Below are positions 17,156 to 27,204 of a DNA stretch of 64,000 nucleotides, piece after piece. Numbering within the stretch: position 1 is the first letter of the stretch; each line of letters starts with the position of its first letter. The position numbers and the translations under genes were made by a program. Location: assembly GCA_902529365.1 (NCBI GenBank), contig CABZWK010000009.1:1-64000 (forward strand), read 5' to 3'. The notes under the pieces are model-generated. The model was not told the origin of the DNA. It made no database searches and saw nothing but the letters and a program-made list of their open reading frames with translations. Origin of the DNA: an uncultured Balneola sp. Its GTDB lineage: Bacteria > Bacteroidota > Rhodothermia > Balneolales > Balneolaceae.

Positions 17156-19036
17156 CTAGTAACCGGCCGCATACCCATCGCCCCGAGGGTCCACTCCCCC
17201 GGTGAGACGTCCTTGTGAGTCGACTACAATCGAATGTACCCTAGCCAAAGTGGTCTGTACTAGTTCATGACCTTTGCCTCGTAATAACGCTTGGGTATCC
17301 GCGCTTAGGCTCATGGGATCAAAGAGTAGTCGGTCGGGGTACCATTGATGATGAATGCGCGGCGACGCGTTGGCCTGTTGAGCATTCATATCGAATAGCA
17401 CTACATTAAGTACATTTTGCAGAGTAGCAGTGATAATTCGGGGTCCCCCCGCAGCACCTGCAACCATCCTAACTTGTCCATCTTTACTCACAATAATCGG
17501 TGTCATACTACTGATCATGCGTTTTCCAGACTCAATGGCATTGGCTTCACCCCCCAGTAATCCAAACATATTAGGCGTGCCAGGCTGGGCGGAAAAGTCA
17601 TCCATCTCGTTATTGAGTAAAAAACCTGCTCCATCCACGGCCAGTTTACTACCAAAAGAGCCGTTCAAGGTAGTCGTGATTCCAACCGCATTGCCCTGAG
17701 CATCAATAATCGAAAAATGGGTTGTCTCATAGCTTTCTTTGAACATAGAAACTTCACCATGACGTATTTTGTCAGAGGGTGTTGCCCGGTCTGGATCGAA
17801 ACTAGCCATTCTCTCGGCTGCATAATCGCTCTCGCTAAGTGCTTGGCTCGGCACCGGGTAAAAATCTGGATCCCCCAAATAGTGAGCTCGATCAGCAAAT
17901 GCCCTTCGCATCGCCTCGGCCAAAAGATGGTAATAGGCGGCAGAATGATGTTCCAAAGAATCCAATTCTTGAGTGTCCATCATCCGTAAAATTTGTCCAA
18001 CCGCAATACTGCCTGAACTCGGTGGCGGCATTATGTGCAAGCGATACCCCCGAAATTCTACCTCATAAGGTTCCCTCCAAACACTCTCATAAGCCTTTAA
18101 ATCCTCATGGCTAATTAAACCATCATACTTTCCCATGGTCTGCACAATCCGATCGGCTACCCAGCCCCCATAAAATCCCTCCCGACCCTTCTCCGCAACA
18201 CCCTCCAAAGTCCGAGCCAAATCGTTTTGCTGAAAATGCTCCCCCTCCTCAAAAGCCCGGCATGCCTCATCCGAGAGTTTCTCAGTAGCATTACCGCTCA
18301 TAATTTCTGCTTTCGCCCCTGGATCTTTAGCTCTAGCAGCGTTTACAGGGTTACTGGTTGATGTGTTTGCGGCTTTAGCTGCGTTCGTGGCCTTGGCAGT
18401 GCTTGTTGAAACGCTAGGCTTTTCACATGGCGCCCAAAAGTATTTCCTCGATGCTTCAAAGGGTGTAAACGCCGATTTGGTATTGTTCAAGGAAGAAGCT
18501 TGGGAGTAGGAGAGGGCATAGCCTTCGCGCGCTAGCGCGATGGCGGGGGCTAAAAGATCTGCCCAGGGCAAACTTCCGAAGCGCGCATGTGCTTTCACCA
18601 TACCATCCACCGTTCCAGGCACGCCAACCGCAAGTGCGCCGGTTTTGCTAAGGTCGGAGAGGTATTTCCCGCCGGAGTCCAGATACATGTCGCGGTGGGC
18701 GAGTCCGGGTGCGCGCTCGCGGAAGTCCAGGGAGGCGACCGTACCGTCGGCCATATGTGCTACCATGAAACCCCCACCACCGAGGTTGCCGGCTCTTGGG
18801 AGTGTGACGGCGAGTGCGAATTGTACAGCGATGGCTGCGTCGATGGCGTTTCCGCCTTGTTGGAGGATGTGCCGGCCAACCTCGGAGGCTACACCCTCAG
18901 CCGATACCACTAAACCGTTCTCGTAGGCTTTATTCCATCCGACCTGCGCCCAAATAGAGGAACTTGCAAGCAATGAAAGAGCAAGAATGAGTAGAATATG
19001 AGGCACTTTACTGAATGAAGTGGCCTTTGTATACAT
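17156..19036 (-). CDS. ggt: gamma-glutamyltransferase (Ntn-hydrolase), secreted
   Basis: A periplasmic gamma-glutamyl transpeptidase that would autocleave into large and small subunits. The nucleophile Thr lies in 'YETTHFSIIDAQGNAVGIT'. The large-subunit start 'VVSAEGVASEVGRHILQQGGNAIDAA' and 'GGGGFMVAH', and the small-subunit 'GGPRIITATLQNVLN', are canonical. I chose M41 (19036) because it starts a clean signal peptide ending 'SSIWAQ'. The open frame runs to GTG 19156, only 3 bp from xerD, so a longer or coupled start is possible. A ~50-residue Ala/Thr/Ser-rich insert ('STAKATNAAKAANTSTSN...') interrupts the large subunit near residues 250-300 of the long ORF. Confidence 0.9.
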   Translation of the reverse strand: MYTKATSFSKVPHILLILALSLLASSSIWAQVGWNKAYENGLVVSAEGVASEVGRHILQQGGNAIDAAIAVQFALAVTLPRAGNLGGGGFMVAHMADGTVASLDFRERAPGLAHRDMYLDSGGKYLSDLSKTGALAVGVPGTVDGMVKAHARFGSLPWADLLAPAIALAREGYALSYSQASSLNNTKSAFTPFEASRKYFWAPCEKPSVSTSTAKATNAAKAANTSTSNPVNAARAKDPGAKAEIMSGNATEKLSDEACRAFEEGEHFQQNDLARTLEGVAEKGREGFYGGWVADRIVQTMGKYDGLISHEDLKAYESVWREPYEVEFRGYRLHIMPPPSSGSIAVGQILRMMDTQELDSLEHHSAAYYHLLAEAMRRAFADRAHYLGDPDFYPVPSQALSESDYAAERMASFDPDRATPSDKIRHGEVSMFKESYETTHFSIIDAQGNAVGITTTLNGSFGSKLAVDGAGFLLNNEMDDFSAQPGTPNMFGLLGGEANAIESGKRMISSMTPIIVSKDGQVRMVAGAAGGPRIITATLQNVLNVVLFDMNAQQANASPRIHHQWYPDRLLFDPMSLSADTQALLRGKGHELVQTTLARVHSIVVDSQGRLTGGVDPRGDGYAAGY

Positions 19037-19159
19037 GAACCCGAAGGGAGAGGTTGTAAACGTAGCTTGGTAAGGGGAAACAGTGATATTGGGCATTGCA
19101 GTGTCGTTTGTGAATCGTATTGGATGCAAAGTAGTCAAACCCGATAACATTTTCACTTG

Positions 19160-20116
19160 CTAGCCGCGTGGATGAAATTGGATATGGGTATCGCGGAGTA
19201 GGCTGCGGTCGACATGGGTGTAAATTTCTGTGGTCACAATAGAGCTGTGGCCAAGCATCTCTTGCACGGCACGTAGATCCGCACCACCTTCGAGTAGGTG
19301 GGTGGCAAAGGAATGGCGAAAAATGTGAGGGTAGACACTTTTGGTAATACCCGCATCTAGGGCTGCCTTCCGGACAATATTCCACACACTCATACGGCTC
19401 AGTGCGCCACCTCGTTGGTTCAAAAAGACCTTATTTTTTGCTTTGTCGACTTTTTGAGGGTTGAAAAACAGCGGCCTCACATGCTCTATGTAGTGCTCCA
19501 AGGCATCTTGAGCCATTTCTCCTACTGGAACTAAGCGTTCCTTTCGGCCTTTACCTATGACTCGGATAAAACCGATTTCGAAAAATAGGCGATTGGTTTC
19601 TAGATCGGTGAGTTCGCTTACTCTCATACCCGTGCCATAAAGTGTTTCTAGGATGGCTCGATCGCGTATGCCTGCAGGTGTTTTTATGTCGGGACTTTCT
19701 AAGAGTGCCGAAACTTCAAAGGGGTCGAGTACTTCGGGTAGTTTTTTGGCTTTTTTGGGTAGCTCAATGAGCTCGGCGGGGTTGGCGTGGCTAAAGTTTT
19801 CGACCATCGCAAACTCGTGAAAGCCTCTAATGCTAGAAATGTTGCGAGCTAAACTACTGCTTGACAGTAGGCTTTCATCGATTAGATAATGTAAAAAGGA
19901 CTCAATGTGGGTCATAGTAACCCCGGCTATGTCATGAATTTTGGCGTGATGAATCAAAAACTGGAAATAGCGTTTTAAGTCATGTTCATAGGACTGAACA
20001 GAGTGAGCGCTGAGGCCTTTTTCTAGGCGAATGAATTGGAGGTAATGACTTAGCTGGGCTTTGTAGGCAGCTGGAATGGTGGATACATCAAGGTCATTGG
20101 CCTCTTTAGCCATCAC
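19160..20116 (-). CDS. xerD: site-specific tyrosine recombinase XerC/XerD
   Basis: A 318-residue tyrosine recombinase. A SAM-like core-binding domain (~25-110) precedes the catalytic domain, with Arg in 'YGTGMRVSEL', Lys in 'VIGKGRKERLVP', 'HIFRHSFATHLLEGGADL', His in 'LGHSSIVTTEIYTHV' and the Tyr in the same stretch. It probably resolves chromosome dimers at dif with FtsK. Only one Xer protein is seen here; D versus C is not certain from sequence alone. Its ATG overlaps the pgpH stop (ATGA), so it sits inside a minus-strand run after his genes and pgpH. No dif site was recognised nearby. Confidence 0.9.
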   Translation of the reverse strand: MMAKEANDLDVSTIPAAYKAQLSHYLQFIRLEKGLSAHSVQSYEHDLKRYFQFLIHHAKIHDIAGVTMTHIESFLHYLIDESLLSSSSLARNISSIRGFHEFAMVENFSHANPAELIELPKKAKKLPEVLDPFEVSALLESPDIKTPAGIRDRAILETLYGTGMRVSELTDLETNRLFFEIGFIRVIGKGRKERLVPVGEMAQDALEHYIEHVRPLFFNPQKVDKAKNKVFLNQRGGALSRMSVWNIVRKAALDAGITKSVYPHIFRHSFATHLLEGGADLRAVQEMLGHSSIVTTEIYTHVDRSLLRDTHIQFHPRG

Positions 20117-22617
20117 TGCTTCGTTGGTTCGGAGTTTGCTTGTTCATGCGAAGGTGGAGTTTCACCGTTGTTTTCTGGCTCGTTGTTTGCCACCGCTTTG
20201 GGATCGACACCGGCCTCCGCCTTGAGATCTACCTCAGACTTGGAATCGACATCAACCTCAGATTTAGAATCAGCCTCAGTATTCTGCTGCGTTTTATCTT
20301 CTGGATATTCTACCCTTTGGTGATAAATACCCATAAGCACATTCATAAACGTTTCTTTGATGAGTTGTAGATCACGGAAAGTGAGCGGACAATGCCCAAG
20401 CTGACCTTCTTTGACGCGTTCATCTACCATTCGATTGACCAGGTTTTCTAAGCGAGGATATGTGGGGTTTTTCATAGCTCGCGAGGCGGCCTCAATCCCA
20501 TCAGCCAGTAGAAGTATTCCTGTTTCTTTGGTTGCAGGTAAAGGTCCATCATAGCGGAATTTTTCCTCGGCGGTGACTTCTTTCATACTGTCGTTGTCTT
20601 TGGCTTTTTCGAAGAAGTACCGGATGACCGAGGTCCCGTGATGGGTGCTAATGAAGTCTATTAGTTTGTTGGGTAAGCCTGCTTCTTGGGCGATCTTTAT
20701 GCCTTCACTCACGTGGGCTTTAATGACCATCGCACTCATTTGGGGTTTTAATTTGTCGTGTTCATTGACCCCAGAGGATTGGTTTTCGACGTAGTATTCG
20801 GGTTTGAGTATTTTTCCAATGTCATGGTAGAGTGCTCCCACCCGGCTCAGTAGCGCTTTTGCACCAATGGCTGAGGCGGCGGATTCGGTTAGGTTGGCTA
20901 CGTGCATGCTATGATGGAAGGTTCCGGGAGCCTTGTTCATTAGTTCTTTGAGCAAGGGTTGATTGGTGTCCCCAAGTTCGAGCAGAGTGAAGTCGGTGAC
21001 CACATCGAATAATTTTTCGATCAGTAGAATCAGTGGATAGGTGAATAGAATAAGTAAGGAGCTAACGGTAATGTAGAACAGGTAATTGCTCATCACATCG
21101 AAGTTGTCCATTTTTGCAAGGCTGAAAGCTCCTAAGGTCAGTAAAAAGGTTCCCCAAACAATACTTGGTGTGCCGAAGAAAAACTGGGAGCGATCCCTGA
21201 TATCTCGCACCGAAAATACCCCCATCGAGCAGGCTACAATTGAAGATATGGTGTATTCAAAGTCGTATCCGTGTACCAGACCTATGAGGGAGGCGAGGGT
21301 AAGGGAGGCGATAATGCCTACGCGAGAGTCAAAAATGATGGTCAGAATAATTGGAGCTATGGCAATGGGTATGATGAGTGGGTGTATCAAATCGAAATAC
21401 AGCAAAGCACCGGCTGGTGCGGTGATTAAACTCATGACTAAGAAAACGAGTAGAAATTGGGCGTTGTCGTCAAAGATTTTCCGCCGATAGAGATGCAGGT
21501 AGATGTAGAAAACAAAACTGATTACTACGACCAAGATAATTCCGCCAAGTAAGCGTAGATATCGTTCGAAAGTGGAGGCATTTAGAGTTCGGGCGGCGTC
21601 CAAGCTTTGTAAGGTGTTGGCAATTTCTTCGGTTACAATGTCCCCGCGCCGAACAATAACCTGGCCCTGGGCAATAGCGCCTTTGGTGGGAGAAATATTG
21701 GCAATGGCTTCGTTTATTCGTTGTTGATGACGGGTAGGGCTGTTTAAATAGTTAGCCTTCATCACTTTGTTATAGATTTCAACAGCTAAGCGGGTTTCTT
21801 CAACATTTAAACGTGCATTTAATTGGATAAGACAGTATTCATTGGCTTCTCGCAGGTCGCGCACACGGGCAATGTTCATTGGTTGTTCGGTGCTTGCAGA
21901 AATATTGAGCAGAGTGAATATGTCATAGCCTACCATAGACTTATTTACGTCCACAATGCCTTGGTTTAATAAGCTGTTTAGTAAGGCAATTAGGGTATTT
22001 TTTATCTTATTTCCTACAAAATCGGGATTGGCAAAGACTTGATTTGCCGTGAGGTTTACCGCATCACCGGCTACTTGGTGATAGCTTTGCATGAGTAATT
22101 CCAAAGAAGGATCGGTGAGTCCTAGTGAAGCATTTTGTAACTCATTTGAAAAACGAACACTATCCTCTAAGGCAGTAGGATTGTTCTTGGTAACAGACAC
22201 TTGCCATAGGTGATAGGCTTGTAGTAGCGACTCTGTACCTATGTAAATTGAGTCGATTTCAGACTGTATACTAACTGGAGCATTGTTGTCTACCACAAAA
22301 ACAGGGGGTATTTGCTTTTGTATTTCTATGCGTTCTTGCTCTAATTCTACCGGTGTTTTATTGATGGCAAAGGTGAACGGGGCCGTTAAATCATCGGCGC
22401 GCCAGGGTTGCCCTGTTGTGTAATTGGTGGTAGTACGGACCTCACTGCGTGGAAGGGATAGAATGGAAATCAGAATGAAGACCCCAAAAATAGTCCAACG
22501 GATGTAGGGATTTTTATTGAGGCTGTAGGCCTCTTCTTCTTTTTTCAGCCTTTCCCCTTTTAATGGTAGGGATTGTTGTTTTTTTGTGCCTAAGCCAAAT
22601 TTATTGAACATGTTCAT
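20113..22617 (-). CDS. pgpH: 7TM-HD family phosphohydrolase (PgpH-like c-di-AMP phosphodiesterase)
   Basis: An 834-residue membrane protein of the PgpH type. One TM (~40-58) is followed by a long 7TMR-HD extracytoplasmic domain (to ~345), a seven-TM block (~350-535) and a cytoplasmic HD domain with 'FHHSMHVANLTESAAS' and 'ALYHDIGKILKPEYYVENQ'. In Firmicutes this family degrades cyclic di-AMP; the same domain order is common in FCB bacteria. The last ~60 residues are a low-complexity acidic tail with repeated 'DSKSEVD'-like units. It lies 93 bp after hisA and overlaps xerD by 4 bp. Confidence is high for the family, and the c-di-AMP role is inferred. Confidence 0.9.
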   Translation of the reverse strand: MNMFNKFGLGTKKQQSLPLKGERLKKEEEAYSLNKNPYIRWTIFGVFILISILSLPRSEVRTTTNYTTGQPWRADDLTAPFTFAINKTPVELEQERIEIQKQIPPVFVVDNNAPVSIQSEIDSIYIGTESLLQAYHLWQVSVTKNNPTALEDSVRFSNELQNASLGLTDPSLELLMQSYHQVAGDAVNLTANQVFANPDFVGNKIKNTLIALLNSLLNQGIVDVNKSMVGYDIFTLLNISASTEQPMNIARVRDLREANEYCLIQLNARLNVEETRLAVEIYNKVMKANYLNSPTRHQQRINEAIANISPTKGAIAQGQVIVRRGDIVTEEIANTLQSLDAARTLNASTFERYLRLLGGIILVVVISFVFYIYLHLYRRKIFDDNAQFLLVFLVMSLITAPAGALLYFDLIHPLIIPIAIAPIILTIIFDSRVGIIASLTLASLIGLVHGYDFEYTISSIVACSMGVFSVRDIRDRSQFFFGTPSIVWGTFLLTLGAFSLAKMDNFDVMSNYLFYITVSSLLILFTYPLILLIEKLFDVVTDFTLLELGDTNQPLLKELMNKAPGTFHHSMHVANLTESAASAIGAKALLSRVGALYHDIGKILKPEYYVENQSSGVNEHDKLKPQMSAMVIKAHVSEGIKIAQEAGLPNKLIDFISTHHGTSVIRYFFEKAKDNDSMKEVTAEEKFRYDGPLPATKETGILLLADGIEAASRAMKNPTYPRLENLVNRMVDERVKEGQLGHCPLTFRDLQLIKETFMNVLMGIYHQRVEYPEDKTQQNTEADSKSEVDVDSKSEVDLKAEAGVDPKAVANNEPENNGETPPSHEQANSEPTKQ

Positions 22618-22710
22618 GATGCAGTGTTAGTTCATTTCATAAGCAACTTCTATTGTACAACTTTCTTGTGCAAATTTTTCTATGCAACATAGAATTCGTA
22701 TTGGAAGAAG

Positions 22711-23436
22711 TCACATGGAATCTTTATTCCAGTACGCCATTTCTTCTAGACTCAAATATCCTTCATAATACGCTTTTCCAACCACAACAGCATCAATGCC
22801 TGCATGGTCTAGTGCTTCTAGGTCACTCGCTCCACTCACTCCACCTGATGCGATCCATCGAAGGTCGGGAAAAGAGCTCTTTAATTGTACATATAAATCT
22901 AGGTTTGTGCCACTTAAGGTTCCATCTTTTGAAATATCGGTGCATAGCACTTCTTGCAGTCCTTGGTGTTGCATACGAACTACCATAGACTCTGGGGGCT
23001 CCGACGCTGTTTCAAGCCAGCCACCAAAAGCCATCTGACCTTCTTTTAGGTCCAAACCAAGGATGGATTGTTGGGGATATTCCTGCACTAAACGTAACCA
23101 GTCAGCCTCATTCTGTATAGCCATAGAACTGCATATGACCTTGGATAGGCCGGCCTCCAAAAGTCTTTTAGCATCTTCGAAGCGGCGTATGCCACCACCT
23201 GTCTGGACAGAGAGCCCTAATTGGTGAATCATTTCTTGGATATGTACTAAATTTACAAATTCGCCCTGTTTTGCCCCGTTTAAATCCACCACATGAATGT
23301 GAGTGAAGCCAGCGTCTGCAAACGCCTTAGCCTGACTTAAGGGGTTATCATTGTACACGGTGGCTTGATCGTAATCTCCTTTATGAAGACGTACACAAGC
23401 TCCGTCTAGTAGGTCAATTGCTGGGATTACTTGCAT
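22711..23436 (-). CDS. hisA: ProFAR isomerase HisA
   Basis: A (beta-alpha)8-barrel isomerase converting ProFAR to PRFAR in histidine biosynthesis, 241 residues (normal length). Motifs: 'IPAIDLLDGACVRLHKGDY' with the first catalytic Asp, 'HVVDLNGAKQG', 'QTGGGIRRFEDAKRLLEAG', 'DISKDGTLSGTNLDLY' with the second catalytic Asp, and 'IASGGVSGASDLEAL'. Both phosphate-binding repeats are intact. It overlaps hisH by 10 bp. It is the last his gene of the cluster: the expected hisF and hisI/hisIE do not follow, and pgpH comes next after 93 bp. Confidence 0.95.
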   Translation of the reverse strand: MQVIPAIDLLDGACVRLHKGDYDQATVYNDNPLSQAKAFADAGFTHIHVVDLNGAKQGEFVNLVHIQEMIHQLGLSVQTGGGIRRFEDAKRLLEAGLSKVICSSMAIQNEADWLRLVQEYPQQSILGLDLKEGQMAFGGWLETASEPPESMVVRMQHQGLQEVLCTDISKDGTLSGTNLDLYVQLKSSFPDLRWIASGGVSGASDLEALDHAGIDAVVVGKAYYEGYLSLEEMAYWNKDSM

Positions 23437-24056
23437 GAATAGCTCCGTACGATTTCGTGAAAATTGTGTAACAGTTGTGCACCAGTGGCCCCACTTTTCT
23501 CTGGATGAAACTGCACCCCCAGGTAATTATCGCGCTCCACAACCGCCGAGAATTCATGAATGTATTCACAAGTGGCGAGGGTCCATGGGGTAATGGGAGC
23601 AAAGAAGGAATGCACAAAGTAAAAGGTGCTACCTGAAGGAATACCATTGAATAGCGGATGTGCTTGGGTATAATTAATCAGATTCCAGCCCATATGCGGC
23701 ACTTTGTACTCTTTGTTTCCTTTAGGATCGAAGCGCTCTAAACTCCCACTTAGGCAGCCTAAAGCCTGCGTCGGGGTTTCATTTGGAGTGCTTTCGGCGG
23801 ATGCATCGAACAGTAGCTGCATGCCAACACAAATACCGAGGAGTGGTTTTTTTGTTTGTTGCAGGTAGCTAATAAGTTGTTGTTCTCGTAGCGAATCCAT
23901 CGCGGAAGATGCATGCCCAACGCCAGGAAATATAATTCCATCGGCGGGCTCTAGTTTTTCTGGATGTTTGGCCAAATAATAGGGAATCTGTCCCCGATCC
24001 AGGGCATGTTGAACAGAAGCTAAGTTACCGGCTTTATAGGAAATGACTGCAATCAT
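23427..24056 (-). CDS. hisH: imidazole glycerol phosphate synthase, glutaminase subunit HisH
   Basis: A 209-residue class I glutamine amidotransferase subunit. The nucleophile Cys lies in 'PLLGICVGMQLLFD' and the His/Glu dyad in 'LGVQFHPEKSG'; the N-terminal 'AVISYKAGNLASVQHAL' is characteristic. It delivers ammonia to HisF, which makes IGP and AICAR. HisF is not encoded in this window, so the partner must lie elsewhere in the genome. It starts 12 bp after the hisC-hisB fusion stop and overlaps hisA by 10 bp. Confidence 0.95.
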   Translation of the reverse strand: MIAVISYKAGNLASVQHALDRGQIPYYLAKHPEKLEPADGIIFPGVGHASSAMDSLREQQLISYLQQTKKPLLGICVGMQLLFDASAESTPNETPTQALGCLSGSLERFDPKGNKEYKVPHMGWNLINYTQAHPLFNGIPSGSTFYFVHSFFAPITPWTLATCEYIHEFSAVVERDNYLGVQFHPEKSGATGAQLLHNFHEIVRSYSCK

Positions 24057-24068
24057 GATTACTGAGTG

Positions 24069-25886
24069 TTATAGGCTCCCTTTGGAACTGGGTACTTGGC
24101 CCGAAATTCTAGGGTTGTGTTCAACTGCCTGTTTTAGCGCACGCGCAAGCCCTTTGAAACAGGCTTCTACTTTATGATGATCGTTAGCGCCAAGTACATC
24201 GATATGCAGGGTAGCTTGCATATGCGTGGCTAGGCTGTAAAAAAAGTGCTCGATCATATCGGTTGGAATATCTCCCACATACACCCGGTCAAAGCTTCCA
24301 TTGAATACTAGGTAAGGGCGGCCCGATAAATCCAACGCCACCGTCGCTCGCGCTTCGTCCATGGGCAAAACAAATCCGTAGCGGTCAATTCCTTGTTTAT
24401 CTCCATAAGCCTGCGATAAGGCTTGCCCGAGTGCGATACCCACATCTTCAATGGTGTGATGTTCATCGATGTGTAAATCACCCTGACATTGTATATCAAG
24501 GTCGATGAGTCCATGCTGGGCTATTTGTTCGAGCATGTGATCAAAAAATCGTAAACCGGTCTTAATATGGTGCACTCCAGTACCGTCCAGATTGAGGGTG
24601 ATCTCAATCTTAGTTTCGCTGGTGTGCCGGCGCACCATAGCTTTTCGAGGGGACTGGGTCTGGTTGGTGGCCTGGACCGACTTGGAGCTCTGAGTATTGT
24701 CTTCCTGATCCAAAGCCGAGTGTTTTGTCTGCAGATCGAGCTGTTCGATAATGCTTTTGTATGTTGGCCCATCGTAGCCAAGAACATTGATTAATGCCTC
24801 AAAAAAACTGTTATTTTCTTCCCTAGAACCAATACTTAGGCGAAGACTGTTTTCACATTGCAGTTCGTTACCACGATAGCGTACGATTACTTTTTGTTCT
24901 GCTAATTCTTGTTGCAGACGCAGAGCGTCATCAATTTGAAAGAGTATAAAATTAGCCTGCGAATGGAAAATAGACCCAAGGGCGATGGGTGCATTAACCA
25001 GTATCTGCTTTAATAATACTAGGCGCTCGCTCACATAGGCCCGTTCAAGGAGAATTTCCTTCACTTTTGCGTGCATGATTTCTGGTTGTTGCAATGCAGA
25101 CAAGGCGACCTGAGCACTGAGGCTGTTTACGTTATATGGCGCTTTAATTTTGTCGAAATAGGTAATGATTTCTTTTGAAGCCAATGCGATTCCTAATCGT
25201 ATTCCGGCTAAACCAAAGGATTTGGACAGGGTCTGAAGCACGATTAGATTCGGGAATTCTGCTAACGATTTAGACATACTTTCGGCTTGGCTAAAGTCGA
25301 TGTATGCCTCGTCAATGACGACCAGACATCCGGCATGCTCACAAAGATATCGCAGATCCGACTCGTTGGCCATAGTTCCCGTAGGATTGTTTGGTGAACA
25401 GAGAAAAAGTACGCGTGTTTCTGGGCTAATGGCATCGATAATGGCCTTTGGTTGAAGGTTAAAATCGGGGTTCAAGGGTGCTTGGTCGACTGCTATGTTA
25501 TGTATGCGTGCGCTTACTTTGTACATGCCATAGGTGGGGGGAGTGCACAATATCCTGTGTTTAGTAGGTTCACAAAATAGTCTGATGATAAGATCTATGG
25601 CTTCATCGCTCCCATTTCCTGTGAATACCTGATTTGCATGGATCCCCCGAAGCTTTGCGATAGCTGTGCGCAACTCGCGCTGATAGGGGTCTGGATATCG
25701 ATGGAGGGTATTGGTTGAAACCGAGTGACCGGCATCTGTATCGGGAATAGCCGGTCCTATTCCAAGTTCATTGGCATCGAGTAAAATACCTTGGTCCTGT
25801 CCATACTGATCACGAGCGCTGGTATAGCTAGTGAGTTCTTGAATATTGGGGCGAACCCAGTCGATGAGTGAAAAAGACTTATTCAT
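24069..25886 (-). CDS. hisC-hisB: HisC-HisB fusion: histidinol-phosphate aminotransferase plus IGP dehydratase
   Basis: A single 605-residue ORF encodes two histidine enzymes. Residues 1-~372 are a class II PLP aminotransferase (HisC), with 'LLDANELG', '[15 protein letters not shown]', 'SPNNPTG' (164-170), '[10 protein letters not shown]' and the PLP lysine K222 in '[14 protein letters not shown]'. A polar linker rich in Gln, Ser and Thr (~375-415) leads to an IGP dehydratase domain (~418-605) with both metal sites, 'DEHHTIED' (474-481) and 'NDHHKVE' (568-574), and the C-terminal 'VPSSKGSL'. Both halves look catalytically complete. The usual HisB partner is a HAD phosphatase, which is absent here. 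The gene overlaps hisD by 8 bp, so translation is probably coupled. Confidence 0.95.
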   Translation of the reverse strand: MNKSFSLIDWVRPNIQELTSYTSARDQYGQDQGILLDANELGIGPAIPDTDAGHSVSTNTLHRYPDPYQRELRTAIAKLRGIHANQVFTGNGSDEAIDLIIRLFCEPTKHRILCTPPTYGMYKVSARIHNIAVDQAPLNPDFNLQPKAIIDAISPETRVLFLCSPNNPTGTMANESDLRYLCEHAGCLVVIDEAYIDFSQAESMSKSLAEFPNLIVLQTLSKSFGLAGIRLGIALASKEIITYFDKIKAPYNVNSLSAQVALSALQQPEIMHAKVKEILLERAYVSERLVLLKQILVNAPIALGSIFHSQANFILFQIDDALRLQQELAEQKVIVRYRGNELQCENSLRLSIGSREENNSFFEALINVLGYDGPTYKSIIEQLDLQTKHSALDQEDNTQSSKSVQATNQTQSPRKAMVRRHTSETKIEITLNLDGTGVHHIKTGLRFFDHMLEQIAQHGLIDLDIQCQGDLHIDEHHTIEDVGIALGQALSQAYGDKQGIDRYGFVLPMDEARATVALDLSGRPYLVFNGSFDRVYVGDIPTDMIEHFFYSLATHMQATLHIDVLGANDHHKVEACFKGLARALKQAVEHNPRISGQVPSSKGSL

Positions 25887-27201
25887 GAGTGGAAGATAGA
25901 TGTTTTAAACGAATACTGACCGAGTTTTTGTGGGCTTGTAATCCTTCTCTTTCAGCTAAAATTTCGACGGTTGGTCCCACATTTTGCAGTCCAGTAGCGC
26001 TTAATTGTTGCACAGTCATGGATTTCTGAAAGGATGCGAGATGCACTCCAGAATACATGCGTGCGTAGCCATAGGTTGGTAGGGTATGGTTGGTTCCCGA
26101 AGCGTAATCTCCAACACTTTCTGGGGTGTAGGCTCCTAGGAAAACAGATCCTGCATGCTGAATGGATGGGAGGGTTTTTTCTGGCTCTCGAACATTCATT
26201 ATAAGGTGCTCTGGGGCATATTGATTCGAAAAGTCTAGGGCCGATGCTAGATCCGTGCAGCTTAAAGCGAAGGAATTTTGCAGCGCTTTAGCGGCCATCT
26301 GCTTTCTTGGCAGATCATTGAGTTGCTCTGCTAATTCACGTTGTAGTTCCTCAATGGCGAAGTCTGGTGTAAAAAGAAGTACCACTTGGGAATCGACTCC
26401 ATGCTCGGCTTGTGAGAGCAGGTCAGCAGCAATAAAATCGGGACGAGCATGCCCGTCAGCGATAATCAGCACTTCCGATGGGCCGGCTGGCATATCGATA
26501 CTCACTTGTGCTTCTGATTGTTGTACCATCATTTTTGCCGCGGTCACATATTGATTTCCAGGGCCGAAGAGTTTGTCAACTTTTGGAACACTTTGGGTTC
26601 CATAGGCCATAGCTGCTATGGCCTGTGCACCGCCCGCCTTAAGTAAATGGGTGATGCCTGCTTTTTGAGCTATGTACAGGATTTCGGGGGCCAACAAACC
26701 ATCGGGGCCTGGGGGCGAGGCTAATACACGAGTGCGGCAGCCAGCAATCATGGCAGGAATAGCCAACATCATAGCCGTAGAAGGTAATATGGCCGTCCCT
26801 CCTGGCACATATAGGCCTACTGATTCAATTTCACGAGTATGTTTTTCGCAGACAACGCCGGGCATAGTTTCTACCTGTAAAGGGGGTTGTACTTGGGTCC
26901 GGTGGAATTGTTCAATATTTGCAAAAGCTACGTCAATCGCCTGCTTTACCGTAGCACTGAGACTAGTGTTTTCAGTAGCTGGATTACTCACTAGCGGGTT
27001 GGCACTTTGCCCATCGAATTGGGTATTCCAATGCATAACGGCAGGATCGCCTTGTTCTGCTACCCGCTCTAGCACGGGCTTAACAATGGTAAAAATGGCT
27101 TCGAAATCCATTTTGGGTCGTTGTAAAAGGGTACCCAACTCCTGGGTAGATAGTCTGGCAAGGGTATGTAGTTTAAGCATTTCGGGCATTGATTTAGACA
27201 T
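25879..27201 (-). CDS. hisD: histidinol dehydrogenase HisD
   Basis: A 440-residue zinc enzyme that oxidises L-histidinol to L-histidine in two NAD-dependent steps. Family segments include '[20 protein letters not shown]', '[17 protein letters not shown]', '[14 protein letters not shown]', '[15 protein letters not shown]', '[10 protein letters not shown]' and '[20 protein letters not shown]', where Gln, His, Glu, Asp and His residues supply zinc and catalysis. The length is normal. It begins 3 bp after hisG and overlaps hisC-hisB by 8 bp. Confidence 0.96.
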   Translation of the reverse strand: MSKSMPEMLKLHTLARLSTQELGTLLQRPKMDFEAIFTIVKPVLERVAEQGDPAVMHWNTQFDGQSANPLVSNPATENTSLSATVKQAIDVAFANIEQFHRTQVQPPLQVETMPGVVCEKHTREIESVGLYVPGGTAILPSTAMMLAIPAMIAGCRTRVLASPPGPDGLLAPEILYIAQKAGITHLLKAGGAQAIAAMAYGTQSVPKVDKLFGPGNQYVTAAKMMVQQSEAQVSIDMPAGPSEVLIIADGHARPDFIAADLLSQAEHGVDSQVVLLFTPDFAIEELQRELAEQLNDLPRKQMAAKALQNSFALSCTDLASALDFSNQYAPEHLIMNVREPEKTLPSIQHAGSVFLGAYTPESVGDYASGTNHTLPTYGYARMYSGVHLASFQKSMTVQQLSATGLQNVGPTVEILAEREGLQAHKNSVSIRLKHLSSTHE

Positions 27202-27204
27202 TGC

